In this document: positions 1 through 10,663 of the stretch, piece by piece
Layout of the letters: each line of letters opens with the position of its first letter
Numbering within the stretch: position 1 is the stretch's first letter
Source of the DNA: Manis javanica
Lineage: Eukaryota > Chordata > Mammalia > Pholidota > Manidae
Length of the DNA stretch: 64,000 nucleotides
NCBI RefSeq assembly: GCF_040802235.1
Contig: NC_133169.1
Span: 40,865,034-40,929,033, forward strand
Direction: 5' to 3'
Translations under genes and position numbers: made by a program
Notes under the pieces: model-generated
The model's input: only the letters and a program-made list of their open reading frames with translations
Told to the model about the DNA's origin: nothing
The model's database searches: none

Positions 1-262
1 GGTACAAACTTGGAACTAATAGATAAACAAGCCCTGGGGATATAATGCACATATAGTGATTATACACAATGCTGTCTTATAAACCTCAGACTCTGAAACA
101 CTAGATCTTAATTGTTTCCGCCAAAAAAAAAGTATAAGTATCTGATGTGATAGAGGTTAGCTAACAATATAGTGGTAATAACACTGCAATACGTGAATCA
201 AACAAACACACCATAAGCTTAGAGAATGCTATATGTAAATTATATCAACAAAATAAATTTAA
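1..262 (+). mobile_element. Ancient L1 3' end (L1M-like)
   Basis: This stretch follows the pattern of old mammalian L1 3' untranslated ends, with phrases such as 'ctggggatataatgcacat' and a late 'gtaaattatatcaacaaaata' tail. It has no usable reading frame. The subfamily is not assigned. Confidence 0.6.
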
Positions 263-560
263 AAATAATATTATAGGAATTACACAATGTTTTCCAAACT
301 TGGAAAATCCAGAATCTTTTTTGTTTAATATAAAAATTAATAGAGTATTTAAATAATTGAGTTAAACAATCACAGACACCTCAAAACACCAGAAGTAGAT
401 TTTTCTCAGTTGATTTCTTATCTGTCCATTGCTTGATTTGTATTATGGGAATCTAAATTTAAAAAAGAGTAAGAAGAATCATTAGAAATAAAATTGTTCT
501 TTAGTTAAGTAAATGTACAACATTTATTTGGGTATCCAATTCAGTAAGAATTTTTTTTTG
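263..560. other. AT-rich stretch, nothing recognised
   Basis: The sequence is AT-rich and I see no gene, RNA or clear repeat family in it. Confidence 0.5.
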
Positions 561-930
561 TAGAGATTTAAAGGACATTAATTAAGTAAACAAATACCAT
601 ATAATTTCATTATGTGTGGAATATAAATACAAAACAGAATGAACAAAATAGCAGGTGGCTCATAGACACTGAGAAGGGACTGGTGGTTACCACAGGGAGG
701 GCTTGGAATGGGTGGGTTGGGGGAGAGAGGTTGATAAAGGGACACAAAAATTGTCAATCTTAAGTTTGTCACAAAACTTTAGAACAGCGTGGAGAATATG
801 TAATGTCTTCCTATGTTGACAGTAACTGTATTAGTTGATAGGATTTAATAATATGAGTAACTGTTGAACCACTGTGTTGTATAATTGAAACCAATATACA
901 ATTGTCTATCAAATACACTTCAATTCAAAA
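561..930 (+). mobile_element. Old L1 3' UTR end
   Basis: The block carries the usual L1 3' terminal landmarks in order: a 'ggaatataaatacaaaacagaatgaac'-type stretch (about 619-645), a G-rich tract near 698-730, the 'accactgtgttgtataattgaaacc' type segment near 869-893, and an A-rich tail near 925-940. Similar 3' ends recur at 25645-26085, 26695-27095 and 48545-49320. Confidence 0.75.
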
Positions 931-944
931 AAGAAAAATAATAG

Positions 945-1670
945 CAATAACACCTAAAATAAAAGAGGTTCTGCACAACAAAGGAAATAACCAACAAAAT
1001 AAAATGAAACCTGTGGAATGGGAAAAATATTTGGGAACCATAAATCTGACAAGGGGTTAATGACTGAAATATGCATGGATTCATGCAACACAGTAGAAAC
1101 ACATAACATGATTAAAATAATGGCAAAGGAGCTGACTAGATGTTTTTTCCCAAAGTAGGTGTACAAATTGTGAACAGGAAAATTAAAAAATAGCCAGTAT
1201 CACTAATCCACAGAAACATGCCAAGCAAACCATAATGAGGTATAACTCACATTTATTAGGGTAACCTTTATTAATAAAAATACATAATATTGGTGAAGAC
1301 ACAGAGAATAGGGAACACTTGTACACTGTTAGTAAGAATATAAATTGATATAGACATTATGACAGTTTAATATCAGGCTTATACCTGTGCTTTTATGTTT
1401 ACTGAAAGAATTGTTCACTAAAAGAAACATGACTGCAGTAGTGCAGGTGCGGATTCAGTGATACGGGTACCTGCTGGACCACTGTGCTGTACACTGGAAA
1501 CCAAAGAAATATTTTATGTCAATGAAATTATATTATTTAATTAATTTAAAAAATAAAGACACAACTGCCAGGTAAATGTCTTTCAACCAATGAATAAAGA
1601 AAATGTAGCAAGTGTGGATAATGTATGGAATTGATTGTCACAGTGGAGTATCATTTAGCATTAAAAAAGT
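945..1670 (+). mobile_element. Old L1 ORF2-end / 3' UTR fragments
   Basis: Decayed pieces of L1 ORF2 C-terminus and 3' UTR follow one another here, including a second 3' terminal motif at about 1476-1545. The order suggests two or more overlapping old insertions or internal rearrangement. No reading frame survives. Confidence 0.55.
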
Positions 1671-1674
1671 GCGG

Positions 1675-2425
1675 ACCTTTATATCCCTTCATGTATTTCA
1701 CCCATCACTCCAGTACTTCCCTCTGGTAACTGGTATTTGTTTTCCATGTTTATAGGACTATTTCTTTTTCATTTGTGTTTTTTTTTTAGATTCCACATAT
1801 AAGTGAAATCATATAGTATTTGTCTTTTTCTGCCTGGCGTTTTTCACATAGCATAATACCCACTAGGTCCAACCATGTCACAAATGGCAAATTTAGTTCT
1901 TTTTTGTGACTAAGTAATAGTCCATTGGGTATATGTGCTAATCTTCTATGTCCATTCATCAGTCTATGGGTATTTGGGGTGCTTCCATATTTTGGCTACT
2001 GTATGTAAATAATGGTTCTATGAACATAGGTAATCATATATATTTTTGAATTAGCAAGTTTGCTTTCTTCAGGTAAATTCCCAGAAGTGGAATTGCTGGG
2101 TCATATGTTTTTTTTTTTTCTATTTTTAATCTTTAGAGGAATCTCAATGTTGTTTTCCCACAGTGTACCAATTTACATTCCCACTAACAGTGCCTGAGGT
2201 TTCCCTTTTTTCTTCATACTCACTAACACTTGTTATTTCTTGTCCTTTGGATAGTGGCCAGTCTGACTGGTATGAGGTTATATCTCATTGTGGTTTTGAT
2301 TTGCATTTCCCTGATGATTAGTGATGTGGAGCATCTCTTCATGTGCCTGTTGGCCATCTGTATGTGCTCCTTGGAAAAATGTGAATATATTTTCCTGAAC
2401 TGTAGGTTGCTTTTGCAAAGTGGGA
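1675..2425 (-). mobile_element. Old 5'-truncated L1, minus strand
   Basis: Read on the minus strand this is an L1 ORF2 C-terminus and 3' UTR. The minus-strand translation near 2223-2390 contains [20 protein letters not shown], the conserved ORF2 C-terminal motif also seen in the younger L1 copies of this window. It is truncated and degraded. Confidence 0.75.
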
Positions 2426-3243
2426 GTAAATTTGAGGTGAAACTAATCCTCAACATATATATTACTCAACATATATATATGTAAATATATTTATATGCCT
2501 GTGTCAAAACTCTATTGAATAAGAGAGTTGAGAAATGTGGCACACTATTATTTTTACTACAATGGGTAGTTTAAATCATGTACATAGGAAAAGGAGGGGA
2601 CTTCATTTATTTGTATTATCCATTAAACAAATGAAATTGGTACACATAAGAGCAATTTATCTTTACTTAACTAGCACACTGAAAAAGTTAATAAAGGGAA
2701 ATTTTCCATTATAATATATGTTTAGGATGGGTTTTATAGTCATGTTCATTACTGGAAGCCACATATATATAATAGATATAGTTCAATTTGTTGGCTAGAA
2801 GTATGGGCTTGGGAGCCAAAATATCAGGCTTGACCATGGACTTTGAAAATTGCTTTTATTTTACCTTATTCTTTTCCATTCAATTATATCAATCATCTAA
2901 AAATCCATTCAGTCTATCCAAATATCTATCTTCCTTTCCCTTCAGAAAAATAATATGAAATCATGCCTTATATTTAGAATCATATCTATTTCATTCTACA
3001 CTTAAAAAGAAAGAAAATAACCCTTAACATTATGATATATTTGGGTCTTTTAAAATTAAAAGCATGTGAGAAGTTCTTAGAGCATTGTCTCACACATCAT
3101 TATTTGTAGTTGTTACTGTAATGGTAGTAGTTTCAAATGACAAAGTCTCTAGAAATAAGTTGCACAAAAAAATAAAATGAATCACAATGAAATACATAAA
3201 TATATTTTTGATTCTCATGCTCAGGTTGTTCCAAGCATAGCTT
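2426..3243. other. AT-rich intergenic DNA with possible MIR remnant
   Basis: This region holds an (AT)-rich run at about 2450-2500 and otherwise unassigned sequence. Around 3065-3125 there is a stretch resembling the 3' part of a MIR SINE (a 'cttagagcattgtctcacaca'-like segment), but the match is weak. Confidence 0.4.
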
Positions 3244-3259
3244 AAGATGTTCCAATAAC
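3244..3259 (+). repeat. Left TSD of the outer L1-ERV chimera
   Basis: The 16-bp sequence aagatgttccaataac occurs here and again at 19620-19635, directly after the poly(A) of the LTR end. The upstream context ctt|aaga fits the L1 endonuclease preference (TT/AAAA-like). It shows that everything between the two copies belongs to one insertion plus later insertions nested in it. Confidence 0.92.
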
Positions 3260-4092
3260 TGGTGGAGCCAAGATGGTGGCGTGAGTAGAGCAGCGGAAAT
3301 CTCCTCCCAAAACCACATATATCTAGGAAAACATAACAAAGACAAATCTTCCTAGAATAAAGACCAGAGGACACAGAACAACATCCAGAGCACATCCACA
3401 CCTGCGAGAACCCAGCGCCTCACAAAGGGGGTAAGATACAAGCCCCTGCGGGTGGGACATGTGCGCCCCTGCCCCCAGCTCCTGGTGGGAGGAGAGGAGT
3501 CAGCAGGGAGGGAGAGGGAGCCCAGGACTGCTGAACACCCAGCCCCAGCCATCCGGACCAGAGCGCACACACAGTGCATGTGCCAGACCCTGGATACTAG
3601 GGAAACAGGGCACCACGAACGGTGAGTGGGTACCAGAGGCTGGCCCTGGAGGACAAAAAAAAAGCAAATGGTCATTTTTTTTTGTTGTTGTTGTTGTTTT
3701 GTTTTGGTGAGCGGTGTTTGGAAGTCTTAAAGGGGCAGGGCAGGACACTTAGTCCAGAGGTAGGGAACCTGGGTATCTCTGTGCAGTCTAATCCCCTGGG
3801 CTCCAGGGAACACGGAGGCCCCTTACAGAGATAAATAGCTTCCCGACCGCTCCCCCTCCAATACGACTCTACCACATTGGAGGAGCAGCCCAAGCCAGGA
3901 CACACCCACAGCAACAGTGGAGATAAACTCCATTGCAGCCAGGCAAGAAGCAGAAGCCCTGTCTGCATGTAGCTACCCAGCACAAGCCACTAGAGGTCGC
4001 TGTTCTCTCAGGAGAGAAAGGCCACAAACCAACAAGAAGGGAAGTTCTTCCAACCATCAATCGTCCCAGCTCTGCAAACTATTACTATCACC
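3260..4092 (+). promoter_or_regulatory. L1 5' UTR / internal promoter region, copy 1
   Basis: The start ggtggagccaagatggtgg matches the usual L1 5' end and lies just inside the TSD. The 833-bp UTR contains one copy of the unit that is tandemly repeated in L1 copy 2, and a (GTT)n run at about 3682-3706. L1 5' UTRs normally hold an RNA polymerase II promoter. No separate factor site is claimed. Confidence 0.75.
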
Positions 4093-4997
4093 ATGAAAAG
4101 ACAAAATTACAGGCAAACCAAGATCACAGAGACATCAGAGAAGGAGACAAACCAAACCAGTCTTCCTGACAAAGAATTCAAAATAAAAATCATAAACATA
4201 CTGACAGAGATGCAGAGAAATATGCAAGAGAAATTTGATGAAGTCTGGAAGGAGATCAGAGATGCCAGAAAGAAGATTACAGAAATGAAACAAACTCTGG
4301 AAGGATCTACAAGCCGAATGGACAAGATGCAAGAGGCCAGTGATGGAATTGAAACAAGAGAACAGGAACGCATAGAAGCTGACATAGAGAGAGACAAAAG
4401 GATCTCCAAGGAATGAAACAATATTAAGAAAACTGAGTGACCAATCGAAAAGGAACAATATCCATATTATAGGAATACCAGAAGAAGAAGAAGAGAGAAA
4501 AAGGGATAGAAAGTGTCTTGGAAGAAATAATTGCTGAAAACTTCCCCAAACTGGGGAAGGAAATAATTTAACAGACCACGAAAATACACAGAAACCCCAA
4601 CAGAACGGATCCAAGGAGGACAACACCAAGACACATAATAATTAAAATGGCTAGGATCAAGGACAAGGAAAGAGTTTTAAAGGCAGCTAAAGAGAAAAAG
4701 GTCACCTATAAATGAAAACCCATCAGGCTAACATCAGACTTCTCAACAGAAACCCTACAGGCCAGAAGAGAATGGCATGATATATTTAATGCAATGAAAC
4801 AGAAGGGCTTTGAACCAAGGATACTGTATCTAGCACGACTATCATTTAAACATGATGGCGAAATTAAACAATTCCCAGACAAGCAAAAACTGAGGGAATT
4901 TGCTTTCCACAAACCACCTCTACAGGGCATCTTACAGGAACTGCTCCAGATGGGAGCACACCTAGAAAGAGCACAGAAGAAAACACCCAACATATGA
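4093..4997 (+). pseudogene. L1 ORF1 (broken), copy 1
   Basis: The ATG at 4093 opens MKRQNYRQTKIT, the same start as in copies 2 and 3. A basic N-terminus is followed by a Glu/Lys-rich coiled coil (about 4190-4400). Frame is lost near 4410 and again later, and the C-terminal part resumes at about 4794-4997, ending AQKKTPNI. ORF1p normally trimerises and binds L1 RNA; the trimer coiled coil here has one 11-residue unit where copy 2 has three. It cannot make a full protein. Confidence 0.88.
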
Positions 4998-5144
4998 AGA
5001 ATGGAGGAGGAGGAATAAGAAGAGAGAAAAGAAAAGAATCTTCAGACAGTGTATATAACGGCTCGATAAGTGAGCTAAGTTAGGCAGTAAGATACTAAAG
5101 AGGCCAACCTTGAACCTTTGGTAACCACAAATTTAATGCCTGCA

Positions 5145-8100
5145 ATGACAATAAGTACATATCTTTCAATAGTCACCCTAAATGTAAATGGACTTAATGC
5201 ACCAATCAAAAGACACAGAGTAATAGAATGGATAAAAAACCAAGATGCATCTATACGCTGCTTACAAAAAACTCACCTCAAACCCAAAGACATGTGCAGA
5301 CTAAAAGTCAAGGGATGGAAAAATATATTTCAGGCAAACAACAGCGATAAGAAAGTAGGGGTTGCAGTACTAATATCAGACAAAATAGACTTCAAAACAA
5401 AGAAAGTAACAAGAGATAAGGAAGGACACTACATAATGATAAAGGGCTCAATCCAACAAGAGGATATAACCATTCTAAATGTATATGAACCAAACACAGG
5501 AGCACCAACATATGTGAAACAAATACCAACAGAACTAAAGGGGGAAATAGACTGCAATGCAATCATTTTAGGAGACTTAAACACACCACAAACCCCAAAG
5601 GATAGATCCACCAGGCAGAAAATAAGTAAGGACATGTAAGCACTGAACAACAAAGTAGAGCAGATGAACTTAATAGACATCTATAGAACTCTACATCCAA
5701 AAGCAACAGGATATACATTCTTCTCAAGTGCACATGGAACATTCTCCAGAATAGACCACCTACAAGCCCACAAAAAGAGCCTCAGCAAAATCCAAAATAC
5801 TGAAATTCTACCGACCAATTTTTCAGAACACAAAGGTATAAAACTAGAAATAAATTCTACAAAGTAAACAACAAGGCTCACAAATACATGGAGGCTTAAC
5901 AACATGCACCTAAATAATCAATAGATCAACAAACAAATTAAAAGAGAGATCAAGGAATATATAGAAACAAATGACAACAACAACACAAAGCCCCAACTTC
6001 TGTGGGACTCAGCGAAAACAGTCTTAAGAGGAAAGTATATAGTGACCCAGGCACACTTGAAGAAGCAAGAACAATCCCAAATGAATAGTCTAACATCACA
6101 ATTATCAAAATTGGAAAAAGAATAACAAATGAGGCCTAAAGTCAGCAGAAGGAGGGACATAATAAAGATCAGAGAAGAAACAAACAAAATTGAGAGGAAT
6201 AAAACAATAGCAAAAATCAATGAAACCAAGAGCTGGTTCTTCGAGAAAATAAACAAAATAGATAAGCCTCTAGCCAAACTTATTAAGAGAAAAAGAGAAT
6301 CAACACAAATCAACAGAATCAGAAATGAAAACGGAAAAATTACGACAGACTCCACAGAAATACAAAGAATTATTAAAGACTAGTATGAAAACCTATATGC
6401 CAACAAGCTGGAAAACCTAGAAGAAATGGACAACTTCCTAGAAAAATACAAACTTCCAAGACTGACAAAGGAAGAAACACAAAAGTTACACAAACCAATT
6501 ATGAGCAAAGTAATTGAAACGGTAATCAAAAAACTACCCAAGAACAAAACACCCGGGCCGGATGGATTTACCTCAGAATTTTATCAGACACACAGAGAAG
6601 CACAATCCCATTCTCCTTAAAGTTTTCCAAAAAATAGAAGAGGAGGGAATACTCCCAAAGTCATTGTATGAAGCCAGCATCACCCTAAAACCGAAACCAG
6701 GCAAAGACCACACCAAAAAAGAAAATTACAGACCAATATCCCTGATGAATGTAGATGCAAAAATACTGAATAAAATATTGGCAAACTGAATTCAAAAGTA
6801 TATAAAAAAGATCATATACCATGACCAAGTGGGATTCATCCCAGGGATGCAAGGATGGTACAACATTCGAAAATCCATCAACATCATCCACCACATCAAC
6901 AAAAAGAAAGACAAAAACCATATGATCATCTCCATAGATGCTGAAAATGTATTTGACAAAATTCAACATCTATTCATGATAAAAACTCTCAGCAAAATGG
7001 GAATAGAGGGCAAGTACCTCAACGTAATAAAGGCCATATATCATAAACCCACAGCCAACACTATACTGAACATCTATAAGCTGAAAGCTTTTCCTCTGAG
7101 ATCAGGAACTAGACAGGGATGCCCACTCTCCCCACTGCTATTTAACATAGTACTGGAGGTCCTAGCCACGGCAATCAGACAATAAAAAGAAATACAGGGA
7201 ATCCAGATTGGTAAAGAAGAAGTTAAACTGCCACTATTTTCAGATGACATGATATTGTACATAAAAATCCCAAAAGACTTCACCCCAAAAGTACTAGAAC
7301 TGATATTGGAATACAGCAAAGTTGCAGGATACAAAATTAACACACAGATATCTGTGGCTTTCCTATACACTAACAATGAACCAATAGAAAGAGAAATCAG
7401 GAAAACAATTCCATTCAGAATTGCATCAAAAAGAATAAAATACCTAGGAATAAATCTAACCAAAGAAATTAATGACCTATACTCTGAAAACTGCAAGTCA
7501 CTCTTAAGAGAAATTAAAGGGGATACTAACAAATGGAAACTCATTCCATGATTGTGGCTAGAAGAATTAATATCATCAAAATGGCCATCCTGCCAAAAGC
7601 AATATACAGATTTGATGCAATCCCTATCAAATTACCAGCAAGATTCTTCAATGAACTGGAACAAATAATTCAAAAATTCATATGGAAACAGCAAAGACCT
7701 CGAATAGCCAAAGCAATTCTGAGAAAGAAGAATAAAGAAGGGGGGATCACAATCCCCAACTTCAAGCTCTACTATAAAGACATAGTAATCAAGACAATTT
7801 GGTATTGGCACAAGAACAGCCACAGACCAGTGTTACAGACTAGAAACTCCAGGCATTAACCCAAACATGTATGGTGAATTAATATTTGATAAAGCAGCCA
7901 TGGACATACAATGGCAAAATAATAGTCTCTTCAACAGATGGTGCTGGCAAAACTGGACAGCTACATGTAGGAGAATGAAACTAGACCATTGTCTAACCCC
8001 AATACACAAAAGTAAATTCAAAAAGGATCAAAGACCTGAATGTAAGTCATGAAACCATTAAACTCGTGGAAAAAAAGATAGGCAAAAACCTCTTAGACAT

Positions 8101-8836
8101 AAACATGAGTGACCTCTTCTTGAACATATCTCCCTGGGCAAGGAAAACAACAGCAAAAATGAACAAGTGGGACTATATTAAGCTGAAAAGCTTCTGTACA
8201 GCAAAAGACACCATCAATACAACAATTAAAAAATGGGCAGAGGAACTGAACACACAGTTCTCCAGAAAAGAAATACAGATGGCCAGACACATGAAAAGAT
8301 GCTCCACATGGCTAATTATCAGAGAAATGCAAATTAAAACTACAATAAGGTATCACATCACACCAGTAAGGATGGCTGCCATCCAAAAGACAAACAACAG
8401 CAAATGTTGGTGAGGCTGTGGAGAAAGGGGAACCCTCCTACACTGCTGGTGGGAATGTAAATTAGTTCAACCATTGTGGAAAGCAGTGTGGAGGTACACC
8501 AAAATGCTCAAAACAGACTTACCATTGGACCCAGGAATTCCACTCCTAGGAATTTACGCTAAGAATGCAGCAATCAATTTTGAGAAAGACAGATATACCC
8601 CCATGTTTATCGCAGCACTATTTATAATAGCCAAGAATTGGAAGCAACCTAAGTGTCCATCATTAGATGAATGGATAAAGAAGATGTGGTACATATACAC
8701 AATGGAATACCATTCAGCCATAAGTAGAGGGCAAATCCTACCATTTGCAGCTACATGGAAGGAGCTGGAGGGTATTATGCTCAGTGAAATAAGCCAAGCT
8801 GAGAAAGAGAAATACCAAATGATTTCACTCATCTGA
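5145..8836 (+). pseudogene. L1 ORF2 (broken), copy 1
   Basis: L1 ORF2 encodes an endonuclease (EN) and reverse transcriptase (RT). EN opens with TLNVNGLNAPIKRHRV. The usual QETH active-site motif reads QKTH (near 5270), the usual SDH reads SEH (near 5827), and the usual IYAPN reads VYEPN. The RT box reads FSDD instead of FADD (near 7238). The C-terminus contains [15 protein letters not shown] and [13 protein letters not shown]. At least ten frame breaks exist. An in-frame stop-restart, TAA CAA ATG at 6123-6131, is shared with copy 2. ATG 5145 is the first good start; the upstream ATG of copies 2 and 3 is lost. Confidence 0.9.
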
Positions 8837-9197
8837 GGAGTATAAGAACAAAGGAAAAACTGAAGGAACAAAATAGCAGCGGAATCACAGAACCCAAGAA
8901 TGGACTAACAGGTACCAAAGGGAAAGGGACTGGGAAGGATGGGTGGGTAGGGAGGGATAAATTGGGGGGGGGAAGAAGAAGCGGGTATTAAGATTAGCAT
9001 GCATAGGGGTGGTGGGAGAAAGGTGAGGGCTGTACAACACAGAGAAGACAAGTAGTGATTCTACAACATTTTGCTGTCCACTATGCTGATGGACAGTGAC
9101 TGTAAAGGAGTATATAGTGGGGTCCTGGTATAGGGGAGAGCCTAGTAAACATAATATTATTCATGTAAGTGTAGATTAAAGATAAAAAAAAAGAAGG
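8837..9197 (+). other. L1 3' UTR with G-rich tract, copy 1
   Basis: This segment runs from the ORF2 stop to the A-rich end 'gataaaaaaaaagaagg'. A strongly G-rich purine tract lies at about 8921-8980. G-rich 3' UTR tracts able to form quadruplexes are a known L1 trait. The same tract appears in the minus copy (about 16862-16955) and in copy 3 (about 47388-47430). Confidence 0.8.
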
Positions 9198-9360
9198 AAA
9201 AAAAAGGGGGATTACTCCCTGATAGGATAAAACTAACTGTAAATCAATGATTAATGCATGCTTTAAATATGCTTAATTTTGATCACTTAAAGGGTGTCAC
9301 ATGATTGGCTATGGAGGTACACTTTTCTGATAATATTACTTTCTCTTAAAAAAAAAAAAA
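9198..9360 (+). other. Linker between L1 and ERV, flanked by A-tracts
   Basis: About 150 bp of non-L1, non-coding sequence sits between the L1 A-rich end (about 9183-9207) and a second A-run (9348-9360). The minus-strand chimera has the same linker at about 16507-16705. A segment with its own terminal A-run directly after an L1 3' end is what a 3' transduction leaves behind. Confidence 0.8.
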
Positions 9361-10451
9361 GCAGTTCCTGTGTGGTGACCTCCAATGAGTTCTACACAAT
9401 GATATAAAGGGCATATCAAAGTGTGGGCAATGTTCTGTTTGTGTTTATACAGAGGATCAAAGCCTAATTTGGCGACCCAGAAAATGAACTAAGATATGAT
9501 ATGAAGAAGAACTTCCAACATCAGCACTCTCGGGAAGAGTCATACCAGAAGATGATCATCATAAACCCTTCACAAAGATCCAGGTGATGCTGCAGTTGTA
9601 GCTGCATCCATCCCACCGGTTCCTGGACTTGCCATTGGAATGAAGGAGATATCTAAGCTGACCTGTGCTTTCAGTAAAACAACAAATTTGACTGGATCTA
9701 TACTGTTGGAACTCAATCAAGAATTAGGAGAAATGAAAGTTGTAGTGCTCCAAAATCTTACAACTACAGACTATATACTGTTAAAAGAATATATGGGATG
9801 TAAACTGTTCCCAGGAATGTGTTGTTTTAATCTGTCTGATTTCTCTCAGATTGTTCAAGTACAGTTGAACAATATCCATCATATCATAGACAAATTTTCG
9901 CAAATGCCTAGGGTCCCTAAATGGTTTTTTTGGCTTCACTGGAGATGGCTGGTAATTATAGATCTGCTTTGGTTATGTAACTATATTCCTATTATGTTAA
10001 TGTGTGTGCGCAATTTAATTAGTAGTTTAAAACCTATACGTGCTTAAGTTACTCTACAAGAAGATATGTCAAAGAAATAATCAATCCTCCCATGATTTCT
10101 TCCATCTGCTACCTCTATAGCTTTTCTTCTTCCTTCCTAATTACAACCCTTAAATAGAATTCGTGCCTCATATCGAATTTACCGAGTATCATAACTCCTC
10201 CAGGTGATAAAGATACCTCGAGACAAGTGCTGGGCATAGAAGCCACAGGGCATAAATTTGCAATGAAGTGAAAAGCTAACCTTTTCAAACAATATGGCTT
10301 CTCTTTCACATACCAACTTTACATCTCCCTGTATGGCCCCAGAAGATGACTGGTTAGCCAGAGACGGGTAAGATTCCTCAAGGGAGGAACAACCTAAGAC
10401 AGGCACAGTCGCAGGGGGGCCATCAGGTGAGAAATTGGGGAACAACAGTGG
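9361..10451 (+). mobile_element. ERV-derived env / 3' segment, copy 1
   Basis: This segment follows the linker A-run and holds a leader-like part (9361-9639), a retroviral env transmembrane remnant (9640-10047) and non-coding sequence up to the proposed LTR start. It lacks gag, pol and the env surface subunit, so it is only the 3' portion of a retroviral transcript. The phrase 'tttggcgacccagaaaatg' near 9468 could come from a spliced leader, but that is a guess. Confidence 0.75.
9640..10047 (+). pseudogene. env: Retroviral env transmembrane-subunit remnant
   Basis: The open frame gives 135 residues from a non-viral start. It holds the core of a retroviral TM ectodomain: a heptad-like stretch, a region positioned like the immunosuppressive segment, and the disulfide motif CKLFPGMCC (CX6CC, about residues 53-61). 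A hydrophobic segment rich in Trp, Leu and Ile (about residues 95-125) looks like the membrane anchor. CX6CC is typical of gammaretrovirus-type Env. The surface subunit, signal peptide, cleavage site and fusion peptide are absent, so it cannot act as an Env. The frame may be open by chance or by youth of the insertion. Confidence 0.75.
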
Positions 10452-10645
10452 TGAAGCTTAGAACCTCACCCCCTCCTGTTTTGAGAGAAAGCTTCTGCAT
10501 CCATGGATGTTTTATTGCCCTTGTCTAGCTCAGATAAGCACATAGTCTACAGGCACACACCTGATCATCTACAATTGCTCTCTTACAACACTAAACTATG
10601 TTTTCTAACTTTATATTGCATCTACCTACCTCTTCAGCATATTAT
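10452..10645 (+). repeat. LTR-like U3 start (interrupted by L1 copy 2)
   Basis: The proposed LTR starts near 10452 (tgaagcttagaacctcacc) and is cut by the second L1. It resumes at 19275. Comparison with the uninterrupted minus copy (14873-15430) supports the join. The exact LTR start is uncertain because no clean polypurine tract was found. Confidence 0.6.
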
Positions 10646-10663
10646 TAAAAATAAAAATAATAA
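10646..10663 (+). repeat. Left TSD of L1 copy 2
   Basis: taaaaataaaaataataa occurs here and at 19257-19274. The copy at 63361-63809 shows the same LTR region without interruption, giving the empty-site structure. Confidence 0.85.

Larger units (their letters stand above)
3260..10663 (+). mobile_element. Outer L1-ERV chimeric retrotransposon (5' part)
   Basis: A full-length L1 body (5'UTR 3260-4092, ORF1 4093-4997, ORF2 5145-8836, 3'UTR to about 9197) runs without a break into a 160-bp A-flanked linker, an env transmembrane fragment and an LTR-like end. The element is interrupted at 10663 by a second L1 and resumes at 19275-19619, ending in poly(A). The host TSD lies at 3244-3259 and 19620-19635. 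The same L1-linker-ERV order recurs in the minus-strand copy at 14862-19107, so the fusion predates both insertions. The copy is dead: ORF1 and ORF2 carry many frameshifts and stops. Confidence 0.9.

Noticed and set aside
9640-10047. A captured, functional env (syncytin-like) gene
   Set aside because: Surface subunit, signal peptide, cleavage site and fusion peptide are all missing, and the sister copy is broken.
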